A stretch of DNA of 64,000 nt from Auanema rhodensis (lineage: Eukaryota; Nematoda; Chromadorea; Rhabditida; Rhabditidae). Positions 1 to 13,406 of the stretch are shown here, one piece after another. Position 1 is the first letter of the stretch; each line of letters begins with the position of its first letter. The notes beneath the pieces were generated by a model, which ran no database searches, was not told where the DNA came from, and worked only from the letters and a program-made list of their open reading frames with translations. Made by a program: the position numbers and the translations under genes. The stretch is taken from assembly GCA_964057225.1 (NCBI GenBank), contig OZ059894.1, positions 13,898,131-13,962,130 of the forward strand. The letters run 5' to 3'.

Positions 1-730
1 TCTTAATTCATTTTTCTCTTTTTATTTCCTCTTAATATACATCTCGACCTTATCCAATTATATAATCTATCATCGTGTTATCATTGTATTGTTCTCCTCT
101 TATATCTCTTAACTATATAATTTATGCATTAAAATGCTTTGCTATTTCTATATTTTCTTCATAAATCATTGCAATACAATAACTTTGAAATGTAAAATTG
201 TTCATTTGTACATCTTTTATCGTTCGCCGTTCCCAAAATCCAAATATTCAATTACCTTCAACTACAATCCTCAAAATAACAATTTGGTCTTCGTTTCAGT
301 TCCCCAATCTTGCTATATGTTTTGTTTTATTTTCTGCTGTTTTATTCTGAACATTCATTTGTCTTTATATATATATATATATTTTAGTTTTATAAAAGCA
401 CATAGTATATAGACTTCATATAATTCTCCGGATGTTCTTTACACATATACATGTACATACATGTACATATATAATATAAGTTAGATACAATTATATATAT
501 ATTATTGTATATAACTTATATTATATATGCATATCCACATATATATATATATATATATATATAGTTAGATAGTTTAAATGTATATCTTAATTGCTCTTTA
601 ACTGTAGACTTTTATGTGTTTCATACTCTACTCATTTACCTATTATTTTACATTTTCTTTCCACAATTTAATGAGCTAAACAACAACGTTTACAACATTA
701 AAATCTTTTTTTTTTCTTTTCAAAAATGTT

Positions 731-775
<45 letters not shown>

Positions 776-1532
776 ACTAGACATTTTTTTCTCATTATTT
801 GAGTATTTTGTGTTCTCACTTTCAGCCATATGATCAATTCTCATTCCATCTCATTTCATCTAACTAACTTTCATCATCATGTTCTAATAAAAATAATTTA
901 TAATATAAAATATATAATATATATTTTATAAAAATTGTTTTATTTATTTTTTTAACATCTGATATTTATTTTATTTTTAATACGGATAAGTATGAACGGA
1001 TTTCTTTTTTTTTACTAACATAGATCATGTTCATATATTAAATCTTTTTTATAACACCCACATAAGCATATGATGTATATTAATATCTTAAGATTAGAGT
1101 TTAAAATATAAAAATCATAGAACTATAATTCTTATTTCAAATATATAATCATTTGTTTTTTGGTGTTATGATATATTTATTTATTTATTTATATAACTTT
1201 TAGTTTTCCAAAATTCTACAATTAATTAATTTGCTTTGATATTCAGCTCAACTCATTCCCAAGGTTGCAATCTCATCAAATGATTACCTAATGTCTCAAA
1301 GTTCATTTTTCATTCATTTTCTTGTTCTGTTTCTTAGTCTCTTCTGTTCGTTAAAGTATCCTGAATTCTGTTTTCACATGTCCTCTATGCCAATCTAACC
1401 ATCTTCTTCAATTTCAACGTCAAAATTCTGTTGTCAGCTTCTAGAGATTACTTTAACTAACCTTTTCATTGTTCCGTCTTCATTCTTAAAATTATTGTTT
1501 TTATTATTATCTTTAACAATCATATTACAGAA
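1..1532. other. AT-rich intergenic sequence with CT and TA tracts
   Basis: No gene is supported here. It is AT-rich, with a (TC)n run at about 734-773 and TA-rich stretches near 370-385 and 538-562. The last bases, ending TTACAG at 1530, form a splice acceptor directly before the GPCR start codon, so the right edge is probably outron of that gene. Confidence 0.6.
734..773. repeat. (TC)n microsatellite
   Basis: About 40 nt of CT dinucleotides, one of several such tracts in the first 12 kb. Confidence 0.9.
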
Positions 1533-3123
1533 ATGACAGAAAGTTCACCAGAAGAAGCAGCTTGTAAAATATTTGTTGATGAGGTTATTCATACTAAAAA
1601 TAAATTTTCTTTTTCAATTTTTTCATTTTAGGTATATGATCCATCTACAGAAAAACATGTTACAATAGCTTTCTTCATCATATACAGTTTTCAATTTGTT
1701 ATGGGTTTTATTGGAAATACAGCTGTTCTTTTCTTAACTTTGAGAAACCAACGACTTCAAACAGTACAAGTATTATATATAATTAATTATATTATTATAA
1801 TTATAATAAATTACAGAATTTATTTATGGTTAATTTGGCTGTAGCTGATTTGGTAGTGTGTTTATTTTCATTACCTATTACTCCAATAACAAATATATAT
1901 AAAAATTGGTATTTTGGAGAAAAAATGTGTCATTCCTTGTCGTGGATACAGGTAAACTTATAAATATATAGTATAGTATAGTATAAATAGTATAATTATA
2001 TATATATTCTTTTAAAATTTATATTTCTACTTATAGGGAACCAGTGTTCTCATAGCAGCATTCTCTCTATGTACAATAGCTGTAGATCGTTATTGCATGA
2101 TTGTAAAGCCACATTGGAAACGGCTTTCACGAGAGGTAAATTCATATAAAAGCAAGAAAAACAATAAATAAATTTATCTTTTTCATTTACAGAATGCTCG
2201 TTATGTTATGATTTTTCTTTGGGTTCTCTCAGCAATTGTTACATTACCTTATTCGTGGTATATGAAAGTTATTGAATATGAAGGATTATGTGGCACATTT
2301 TGTACAGAAGAATGGCCAGATGATAAATTACGAAGGTATATTTAACTTATTTATTATTTATAATATTATAATATATTTAAAGATCATATACAATATTTGT
2401 ATTGTGTACACAGTTTTTTGTTCCATTTTCTGTCATGTTCTTCTGTTATTACAAGATTTTTGCTCAATTAAGAAAGCGAACAAGGGCCAAACTCAAGTAA
2501 GACTACTTTTCTTTTTTTTAAAATTTGAATTTCAATGTTCTTCTCTATTTGCTGATTGATATCTTTAGAAAACTGAATGATCGTTCACTTATTTTGGCCG
2601 CATCAATGCCCATCATGAGCACAATGATTAAACGAATGCCAAATCAGACACAAGAAGTTGAACAGGTAAATATATAGTATTATAAGATATTTATAAATAA
2701 TATATTCAATGATTATAGTGTCGAAAAAAATGTGAACTACTAGCTCAAACTCGTAAAAATACATTGGTACTTGTATCTATGGTTGTTGTGTTTGGAGCAA
2801 GCTGTTTTCCACATAACGCAGCTTCTGTAGCTCTTGAATTCACTGATGGAAATGTTTTTCTTAGTGAAGACGGATTGAAAGATTATTCATATTTAATAAG
2901 TCTTGTTACTCATAGGTATATACTATATATATATATATAATTATATTAATTATTTTTTAATTTCAGCATATCAATGATGAATTGTGTTGCAAATCCAATT
3001 CTCTATGGTCTTCTCAATCCCAGTTTCGTAGAAATATTTCGAAAAACATGTGCTGATTTGAAGGATTCATTTCATCGTCTAAAACGATTAGAAACAGTCA
3101 ATTCAAATAGTACAATGGTATAA
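1533..3123 (+). CDS. Neuropeptide-receptor-like class A GPCR
   Basis: A nine-exon model (1533-1583, 1632-1769, 1817-1951, 2037-2135, 2193-2335, 2383-2496, 2569-2665, 2719-2915, 2967-3123) is in frame throughout and encodes about 376 aa. Seven membrane segments can be followed. Class A landmarks are present: GNxxV in TM1, NLxxADL in TM2, DRY at the end of TM3, LRKRTRAKL in the third loop, and NPILY in TM7. The overall character (DRYCMIVKP, short N-terminus) fits the neuropeptide Y/F or tachykinin-like NPR receptors of nematodes, which act at the neuronal surface through G proteins; the ligand cannot be told from sequence. The start was chosen because TTACAG lies two bases upstream, as expected for SL trans-splicing. 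Exon 6 must use the AAAG acceptor at 2382, not ACACAG at 2413, to keep frame. Confidence 0.85.
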
Positions 3124-3598
3124 TCACTTAATATGGAACGATTATAGTTTTCGTTATTTGAATACAAAAAAAAACAAAACAAAAAGCAGAGATTGATACA
3201 AGAAATTAAAATTATGCGTGTATAGTTAACCACAGTTCACTTTATTTCTCAAAACTCATGAGAATTAGGCATTACTCACACTTTTTTTTCTTTAAAATCA
3301 TTATGAAACATTCATAAAAGCCTGTACATTCCATGAAATTTGGGATTCGAGTCCGTACAAACTCATTTACATGTATATTACAAGCAATTATCTTGATTCG
3401 CCATAAAATCTTAAAGCTAATACTTCATAAGTGCCGTATCCATAGTTTGAAAAGATTTTATTTTATTTTGTTGTTGTTAAAATAATTCAAACATATAGTT
3501 AATAACTAATATAACAGTAGAATTCCTTGATCTTTCAATATTGAATACAAGTTTACGGGTCTCATTTCTTCCTTTGTATTGTTTATTTTTAATAATTA

Positions 3599-3604
3599 AA
3601 TAAA
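3599..3604 (+). terminator. Possible polyadenylation signal of the GPCR gene
   Basis: An AATAAA hexamer lies about 475 nt after the GPCR stop codon. In such AT-rich sequence the hexamer is expected by chance, so this is only a candidate. Confidence 0.25.
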
Positions 3605-4913
3605 ATATTATTACAAAAAATATATATATTTAGATAATATATATAATAATATAAGACACATAATATATAATTACAGATATATCTATACTATACTATATAT
3701 ATAATATATATTATAAATATATTTATATTTAAAAATCATCCAAAGTACAATATTAAAGATGAATAACGAGAAAGAACATCATCTATCTTTTCATTGTTTC
3801 CAAACAAGGAAACAGTTATTAATCAGATCAGAAAGAAAAATTTTTTTCTCAGTACATTCACACAACGCCACCTTTTTTCCATGTAACTTTCATATAATCT
3901 CATATTTCAAATGAAAATGAGCGTGAGGACTTTCTTACAATTTGTTTACATTTTCAACTTTTTGTTGTAAATGTATTCGAACTAAATTTGTTCTTTTTCC
4001 CTTTTTTTTATTTGAAACAAAAAAAAACGAAAAATAAACAATATTGGGTACGGGGGGCGGGCAGGGTAACAATAAAAGTTTAGTTTTTTCAGGTCAGACC
4101 TATTAGCTTCAAAGAAATTGTTTTTAAATAAATAAAAATTGTTTATTCATTTAAAATTTTGTACTTTTTAAGAACAATTGAACAAAAAAATATGTTTTTC
4201 ACTTTGCTGAAAATTGAATTAGGATAAATATATTATATTTAAAATTAATTATTACGTGAGGAAGTGAAGGTAGAAGGAGGTTGATGCTAAACAGGTTCGA
4301 AAGGACTTAAAGAGACATAGATGAAACCAGTTTTTTTGCTGAAAGCTGCCTCTTAAATGCCGTTATAATCGGGTTCGTTAATGGTGCGCTTGGCGTAGAC
4401 ATGGTTGTAGTCATTGCAAATCTTCAATGTTTTGACAGAAAATGACAGGACTTGAACAGTAAAATGCAGAAATCAGCTTCTAACTGTTTGAGATGACGTT
4501 TTCATTTCATCTAATTTCCCTCTTCAAATCAAAACGTACTATCACTAATCACGTTTGTATTGAAGTTGAAGCATTTCTTCTATGTCCTCCAACCTATAGC
4601 CTTCTCCCCTCCTTTCTTTCCAAGCATTGCAAGTTGGTTGACGGCCGTATCAAGCATGCAGCTTTTAATATTTCTGATTGAACTAGCTTTAATCTTCTAT
4701 TATATTATAAACATTATAAAATAGTTTTCATAATTCTTATAATTGAAAAATTCATATATTATTTAATGAGAATCATCAACATTTTTTTCAAAATATTTAC
4801 TCCAAAATTCAAAAAGACAAATATCGTAATAAAAAAAATGTCATCATGAATTGTTTCATTGCTTAAAGAAAGAAATTGAAAAAAATGAAAAAGATATATA
4901 TGTGTATAGAAAG

Positions 4914-4945
4914 AGAGAGATAGAGAGATAGAGATAGAGATAGAA

Positions 4946-4979
<34 letters not shown>

Positions 4980-4995
4980 TGAAAGAGAGAGAACT
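4914..4995. repeat. GA/GATA-rich microsatellite
   Basis: Nearly pure purine tract of GA and GATA units on the + strand. It opens a spurious Leu-Ser-rich frame on the minus strand. Confidence 0.8.
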
Positions 4996-7874
4996 AAAAA
5001 GGAGAAGAAGGATATTAAGAAATAGACCGGTCACTTCATTAGATTTTCCAGAAAAATTTTTTTTTGTAAATCTGACATTACCCATTAGTTATGTTTTACA
5101 CGTACACAATCTAAATATACGTGAGTTTTTAAATATTTCATCGTATTAATTAAACTATAAAATCTTAATATATCGTTATTAATTATATCTTTTGAGATTT
5201 ATGTATTTGAAAATATTATAAATATATATTTGTAATCAAACGTCCTTCAACCATTCCTGAAGTTTTTTTCTAAAATAATGATGACATTGCCTGGCTATTG
5301 CCCTAAAAATAGATTTCATTCATCATTTCATTAAAACTTTAATTCAATACAAACTTCTTTTTTTTTTTTTAATTTAACAAATCTTTCTTATTTTTGTGAA
5401 TTTCTATTGGCAACAAGGGTAGTACGAATGAAGGTATAGAGGATAGGGTGACGACAAGAGAATCGAGAATTATCATATAAAGAGTGTTCGAAGTTCTCAT
5501 TTCGTTCCAATTTCCAACAAGCACTTGAGGGGACAAACACGAATCGGTTAGCTAATCCACTTGTTTATCGTAAACAAACTTATTTGGCCCTTATTCGGTT
5601 TTCGTTTTATGTATAATCCGTCGTTTCTATTTTCTCTTACATTCACTCATCGTATTCCTGTCTCTATTCATCAGGTAAGTGAGCGGTTTTTCATTTGCAT
5701 GTTGTTGTTCTAACAATCATGAAATCTGATCTTGATAGCTTACTTACTTCTACTTCTACTACTAGTATTATTAGCTGTCAGATGGTTAATTACTCATCGA
5801 TACAGCGTTATTCTGTTGTTAACTCTGTTAATTCTACAAGTATCATCTTTCTTTCATTTTAAAAAAAATGTGTTTTCTGTCACGTAATCATTCAATGCGA
5901 AAGATTCAACTTTGATTCTTCACTATGCTAATCTAGACGATCAACCTTCATTAACGTTTCAAATACTTAATGAATTTTCCATTTCATATAACTGTCTTTA
6001 CTTCATTTTACGGCTTCATCTATTTCTCTGTTCCATTCTTTTTCAATCCAATTCCTTCTCTTTGCATTTTCTTCTCATTGCATCTTCTTCTCTTCATACT
6101 TTTCCTTATTCTTAATCATAGTCATCATTTTCTCACCAACTATACATTCATTTAAACGTTTTATTCTTAATATATTTATATTATTTCTAATTTTAACAAC
6201 TATTCTGAGTACAAAGAAATTTTTCTATTTTTTTGTTGAAAAACCTCAAGATGCATACTTCTGATGATATCATCACTCATGTTGAAGTTTGTTTCTTTTC
6301 TATTAGTTTGCTGAACTATTTCACAAGAAATATCTATGTTTGTAAAGTAAAAAAGGAGCAAATGTCTTTTGTTGAAAGTATTTTAACTAATTTAATCTCT
6401 TAATACTCTTCTTCTTCTTCTTCTTATTCTTTCCATCCTTCCTTCTCCCTCTCTACCACCCTGATTTCTCTCTTAAATTGGTCAAGGATCATTTGGCTAA
6501 TTCGACCAAAAATACGTAATTTCTGTAAGTTTCAAGATTACTATCACATTATTCTCTTTACCATTTCAGGACGTGAAGTTTGATTTTAGATGTCTCTTTC
6601 TTGGTAATGAAAAACAGAAGTTTTTCCTTTTTCTCTCCACCCCACCCCCATCTTGCAAACATTTCACTTAACCTTTCTTTTTTTTGCAAAGAAACATACA
6701 AAGACATCACATACACACATACATATGTATATTTATACAAATATCGTTTATTAGTATTAATTATTATATTATTAATTTATTTATATTCCATTTTGAAGCA
6801 TATTTGATAGCATTTCTTTACATTTCATCTTATTTCATGCATTTAGATTTGACCTATGCCCAGGCTTTGTCGTTAAACTTTTATTTCGGGAATTATTTGC
6901 TAGTAAATTATAAAAATTGAACAAAAGCTTCAACACTTCCTTCATTTTTTTGAATGTTTAATTGAAATTTTTGAATTTAAACAACTTTTATGCATTTTTT
7001 TCAAAAAAAAAAAGATCTTTTAGCCATTAAGTACAAGTTGCGATAACAGTAATATAAAGCTTTAAGCTTGTTGATCTCAATATTCAAAGCAAAACCATGG
7101 TCTTTCAAATTGCTAATTAATATTTCATAGAATATATAACTTATCTATTTGATTTTAAATATTTAAGATGAAAAAAAAAGTTCTTTCTCTCAAATAAATA
7201 GTTTGGTAACACACATGGCTGAACCGATTAGACAGCTTTACTCTCATTTTTCAATAAATTTGCCCTTTTCTCAAAATTGTTACGCATATATATTCATATT
7301 TAAAATATCTGTTTTAAGTAAAAAAAAATGTTTCAAATAAGAATATTTCGTTTTTTTTTCTCTTCAAAACTTTCTGATCAATGAACTTGCAGACGACATT
7401 TTTTAGATGAAAAACAAATGCATTTTGACAGCTTCTGTTTGTTACCGTTGCTTTTGTTGGCATATGTTGATGCTAATGCTCAATAACCATGCCTGTCCTC
7501 AAGCTTTAAATCTTTTTGTTAAATTAAAAAAATAAAAATAAAAAATAAATTATATATACCTAATTTTCTTCCCATAGAGTTTCTTTTATCATTTTCATGT
7601 GATTAATCTAAGAAGAACCAGAAAAAAGAATTGAACATCCAGATGTACATATGATGTAATCCGATTATCCCCAGTCTATTACTAATATAGTTAAACGATT
7701 ATCGTATTACATTACCAAATTCCAACACTCAGAAATGTCATCTGAATCTGCTTTAAAGCTGCAGCATCATCATGATGACGACCATCCTGATGATACGTCC
7801 GGTTGACCAAGAATCTTTTTTTTCTTTCGGTTATTTCCGATTTTCTATAGCATATACTTTTTCTTTTTGTGAAT

Positions 7875-7877
<3 letters not shown>

Positions 7878-7939
<62 letters not shown>
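7878..7939. repeat. (TC)n microsatellite
   Basis: About 60 nt of uninterrupted CT dinucleotides, the longest perfect CT run in the window. Confidence 0.9.
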
Positions 7940-7942
<3 letters not shown>

Positions 7943-10900
7943 TTCTCTCTTTCTCTCCGAGCTTCTAAGTTCAATTTTCACCCTTTAAACACTCGTCCAT
8001 CATTGGCCCTGTTTGAACCCAATTGATTCAGCTTATCCTTTTACCATTTTCTTTTCAAATCGTCACATTTTTTTCTTTATTAGCTATTGTGTTTATAATC
8101 TTTTAACTATATACAAATCTTTTATAATATACATATAGATAATCTTCTTCATTCGTAAAACTTGCTATTATCAATCCTTCATCTAATCTTCATTCCTATT
8201 ATTTCATACAAATATGTATCTTTTTCTTTTTTTTTGCAATAAAAACCTTTCTTTTCTACAAATTTTCATTTTTAATATTTATTACATTATACAATGAAAA
8301 GATTTTATTATTACTAACAATAGTAAATCTTATATTATATGTTATAATCTATAAAAAATATAATTTTTTTCTCATCTTCTACTTCTTCTTTTTCCTCATA
8401 CACGTCCACCACATTTTTGCCAACTTTTGGATATTGTTGACTGCATAGCCAACCTTCCATCTCATTTAGTCTTCAGTCCTTCCGTAAAAGAGTCCAAAAG
8501 GAAGAACAGCACATCGAGGGGAAGCTCCGAGAGGTCTTCGTGTTCGAGATCAGTTTTCCGCTCTTCTATTTTTCTCTGTCATTCACCTCAGATTATGCTA
8601 CCTTGCACTACCTTTTAGTTCTCTCTCTTTCTCTCTGTCTCTCTCTCTCTCTCTCTTTCATCTTATTTTTATTCAAAATATTCAATATCTCATATCATAG
8701 AGTAATAATAATATTTTAACTATAAACATGAAAACTATCTATAAATATGAGCAATAAACTTAAATTAATGCTGATATACAGATGTTTTTCTGTTTCCGTA
8801 TGCCCTTTCGTGGTTTCAGAAGTGTTATATGCACATGATCCAAATTATAATCGAGCTACAGGAAATAAGATTGACGTAATCTCCTCAATACATATCAACC
8901 AACTTTCATATGTTCATATATATATATATTTATATTGTTATCATTATTATATTTATGTGAATATTTTATATAGTTAACTTTAAATATAATTATTATATAT
9001 AATTTCTAAATATGTTGTTTCTAAATATACATTATCTTGAATTTTCTTTTGTACCAAAACCCATATGCTATATGCAATATGCATTTATCATTAAAAGTTT
9101 GAACACTGATTTCTGAATCTTAAATCAGTTAATTATGGTTTTTTTAAAACTACAAAATCTCTGATAGAATATAAATTTTCTCCATTTTCCCAACTAAACT
9201 CTGTTCATCCAGCCATTCATAAACAAAAAAAAATTCATCCTGTTTTCTCCATCGTCTTCTTCTACTTTTTTAAATTTTTTATTCATATTTCATCTTCAGT
9301 TTCAACTTTCAATTTAAATGGAATGAACGGAATAGAAATGTGAATAAAGATATCTTTATTTTATATTATTTACTTTTTTTTTATAAATAAATCATAAAAA
9401 CTATTTTTTCTTATATTTTATTAAAGTAATCTGTTTTTCTTATTTTAGTATTATCGACAAAAAAAATAGTTGATCCTTTCCAGCTTCATTTCATCTCCTC
9501 GTTAGCTATTCATATCCATTTCATTTGTATCCATTTTTTTCTCACTTTACTTATATTACTATTAAACTTTCAAATATCTTTCTTTACTAGTTTTTTGAGA
9601 TTTAACTATACATCCAAATCGGATGATCATTCTCAACATCCCATATCAATGCTGACGCACTTAGTTGTATCTGAGCTTGACATACATACATACCTCAGAA
9701 AACATAAATTATGTATACATACATAGATTATCAATTTGTTTTCAATTCTTTTACTGAATACCCGTATAGATTTATAAATATTTTTCTTATTTAATTATTA
9801 TTTTAAATCATAATTAATCTTTAACTATTTAATTTTACTATATATTTATTTCTAAAAAACAATATATAATTCTTTTCACCAAAAAAAATCAATGAGGAAT
9901 TAATATTCTCTTTTTCTTAGAAATGTTTGCGGCTTTTTACTGCCATTCTTACAGTCCACATTTATCTTAATCCAAGCCTTTGGACAGCTTAATCCAACAA
10001 TGCCCTCCGGGGAAATATTGGATATATCGGATTGACGGAATCAAGCTTCGTCACATGGATTTTCTGATTTTTTTCATTCTATTCTCTCTATTTCTATGTC
10101 AATTGGATTGGTTTATGAGACAAAGAGTTCGAATTTCTCCAGTTAACGTTAAATTTCCGGACATCTTTTTCTTTTAAATATTTGAGAAAAATAGAGAGGA
10201 AAGTAGAGAGGGAGAAGGAGAGAGAGAGAAAGAGAGAGAGAAAGAGAGGGAAGTAAAATAATGAGCTATTCTTGCTAACTTCTTCAATCACATAGCAAAT
10301 ACCAGTTGGATAAGATAAGAGAAATGCGGAACTGAACCATGAGCTCATCTTCAAACATCATCAGGATTTCATAAGTTGACTTAACGCAAAGACTATGATT
10401 ATGATCTATAAGATACCAAGAAACGAAGTAAAATCACTTCCACGTTGTAACCCTAATACGACTTAGTTATAGAATTCCATATAAGTTCATGTTAACTATT
10501 CAGTTTAAAAGGACCATATGAAAGTGCTAATGGCCTTGTTTCCATATGTAGCATTTCAAGAATTGAATCACAAACCGATGCATCGAAGAGGAAAAACTAA
10601 AGTAAGAGAGTTGGGGTAGGAAAGAGATAGAGTGTATACATATATACGTTTAAGAAATAAAGAGAATTAGAGAAAGAAAAAGTGAGAAGGAGGAGATAAA
10701 GAGGGGGAGGAGTAGAATACGTGTGAAAGCTGGTTAAAGAAAATGAGAAGAAAAAAAAAAGAAAGAAATATGAATGTAGTTTAAGTGACAACTAAGTATC
10801 TATATATACAATGATCACAAATAATTTTCTCATAGTTATTTAGTTATTACATTATAATATATGAATTTCATATAAATTTGTCTTTAGAAATAAAAACTGT

Positions 10901-11942
10901 ATTTCAGTTTTCTAGACGAGTTATACGAAAAAAAAAGTAAATCAAATCTATTGATTTTATTTATTCAGTTATTCTTTAATTATATATATTTATATATATA
11001 TATATATAGTTAAATATTTGTATTTATTGTTTTTTAGGTTAAATTATTTAAATTTATTTATGTTATTTCGTATGTTTTGAATATCCAAATATCGCATAAA
11101 TTCGATCAAACTTTTCGTTTTTTTTCTCATTAAAATAGAAATAGTTGTGATAACTATCTCATTTAGCTGTACATCGTTTCTAATCGACTGACGTCTTCAC
11201 GTGAACTTCCACGTCACACTAGTCACGTTCTTCGTTTAGGCAAATAAGCTCACATAGGACATGTTATCATTTATCAATAAAAACAAAATATTTTTGCTAA
11301 CTGATATTAGTGTTTTCAATTTTTTTTTAGGAAATTTAATTATTATAAATATAATATGTGTATAGACATAATATATATTATAATATTTCTTTCTTTTTTT
11401 TTTAAACTTTTCATCATTCTTCATATTGAACTCTCCTTTTTTTTCTGATCATTTGTTTTGACTATATGATTCATTCATACGTTATATAAGAAAATATATT
11501 TATATTTATTATATACATATATGTGTATATGATATAAGAATGTTATATAATATATAAATTATATAGATTATATAACTATATTTTAAGTAAGTACAGGTGA
11601 CTAGACATACTATTAAAGTTCATGTGTACATATAATATTTATCCTATATACAGATAATATATGTTATTATATATATATAGATAGATATAAACATTTTTAA
11701 AGGTATTATATACAAAAATGTTTTTAACTATACACATAAAGAACATATATGTATCTTTATACTCAGTTGGCCGGTTCTTTACTCATTTGATTTAATTACA
11801 AACATATTAATCACATATTTCATTTATCTCTGTTATCTTTATCATCGAATTTTGTTATTATAATAGTTTAAAAGATTAATATATTTATAGAACTGTATTA
11901 TATGTATATGCATATAGAGAGACTCATAGTGGTAATCACAAA

Positions 11943-11993
11943 AGAGAGAGAGATAGAGAGAGCGAAAGAGAGAGAGAGAGAGAGAGTGAGAGA
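11943..11993. repeat. (GA)n-rich microsatellite
   Basis: An imperfect GA repeat with occasional GC and GT interruptions, in opposite purine/pyrimidine orientation to the CT runs further left. Confidence 0.8.
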
Positions 11994-12834
11994 GGCACTA
12001 GTGAATAAGATTGAGATAGAAAAAGAGACAAGGAGATGAAGCTTAAGTGCTTCTATCTATCCATCCATTAATAAAATTTGCATGTTGTCCAAAACCTCAA
12101 GGAACGCAGACTTTGACCTTTTTGTTTTTTTTTTCGAGCTTTACTTTGGGATGAACTGAAATTTTTTTTTTTTAAGTATATATATGAACATATGTATATA
12201 TCAATAGATTTTATACGTATAATACTATTAACTATATCATAAGTTGAGTATAGAAAATCTATAAAACTGGGTCATTTAACACAAAAAACCAGTATTTCAA
12301 CTTAAATTTGATAATTACTATATCACATTCAGCTTCGTTTTCTTGAACTTAAATCAAAAAACGAAAATATTTTCCATGAAATTATAATCTTATCCTGTTT
12401 CTTTTTCAATTTTTTTAAAACTCATAGTTACTGCTGCAAAAGAATGAACATCTGCAGATTTTTTTTTGTTTTATTAGAGCATATTACGTCATTCTATTTC
12501 CTACTCTCGTACAAGTCATCGAATATCTCTCTCTCTTTCTTTCTTTCTTTCTTTTTCACTTTCCCTCTTTATAAATCTCTCTCAGAATTTCTTTGTCACT
12601 ATATATTTTTCTTTATATATATATATATATTATCTTGTTCTCTTGTTGTTCTCACCAAATAGATTCTCGGCAGCAATTGACTAAATACAAAAAGCATAGT
12701 TACTGTTCTAATTTATGCCCATCACCTTCTGTTTACAACTATTTCATTAAAAACATTTCTTTTACTATGTCATCTTCGTTTTACTTATATGTGCCGTCGT
12801 TTAATTTCCTTTGCACTTTATCTTTTTTTCCAGA

Positions 12835-13406
12835 ATGGATGATCTGAAGTCAAGTGTTCGACTAGTTGCTGGAATATTTCTTTCAATCTCTTTAATATCT
12901 TCTGTATTGGCATGTGCTGTCTGGGATTTTCCAACTCATGAACAACAAGAAAATACTGTTTATCTTGGTTTGTACTTAAATATTAAAGGTCGAACTTTAT
13001 AATTTTAAATTATTTGTTATAGTTGGTGTTGGCGGTGGCTTAATTCTCAATTTTGCTATATTCGTTTGTTTATTCCGTGGCATGGTTAACCATAATCCAA
13101 ATTACTTCCTTCCTTACATTGTCTGCTCATTTTTGAACTTGTCTATATGGTAAATTCATATAGTTAATTTAATATATTTGAATAATTAAATGTATTTTCA
13201 GTTTAATTCTCTCAATAATTTTCTTTTTATCGTCCGTTCGATCTTTTTATTTCGGAATTGCTCCAATAGATGCTGTAGCTATGTTCGTCTTCCTACTTTG
13301 CTCAATATTCTGGTACTGGAGTTTACGAATTGTTAAGATATATCGTCAATATATTACAATGATATCAGGAAAGCATACACTATTTGAGAATCCAGAATTT
13401 GTCTGA
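12835..13406 (+). CDS. Small four-TM membrane protein, family not recognised
   Basis: Three exons (12835-12967, 13023-13149, 13202-13406) join in frame to give 154 aa. The acceptor TTTTTTTCCAG ends one base before the ATG, so the start is probably trans-spliced. Four hydrophobic segments are visible: residues about 9-26, beginning VAGIFLSISLISS; a second after YLVGVGGG; a third with CLILSIIFFLSS; and a fourth with MFVFLLCSIFWYW. A short basic and acidic tail ends HTLFENPEFV. The topology and size resemble small nematode tetraspan proteins (LAPTM-like or DUF families), but I see no diagnostic cysteines or motifs and cannot assign a function. The introns are 52-55 nt, and the coding quality and splice sites make the gene itself likely. 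Confidence 0.8.

Larger units (their letters stand above)
3124..12834. other. Gene-poor interval rich in pyrimidine tracts
   Basis: I find no convincing coding exon in these 9.7 kb. Open frames are short, rich in Phe, Leu, Ser and Ile, and come from CT/TA-rich DNA. There are (GA)n tracts at about 4914-4995, 10203-10252 and 11943-11993, (TC)n tracts at about 7878-7939 and 8625-8657, and a CTTT run near 12537-12554. One perfect splice donor, CAG|GTAAGT, lies at 5674/5675, and a non-coding first exon or outron could hide here. Confidence 0.5.
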
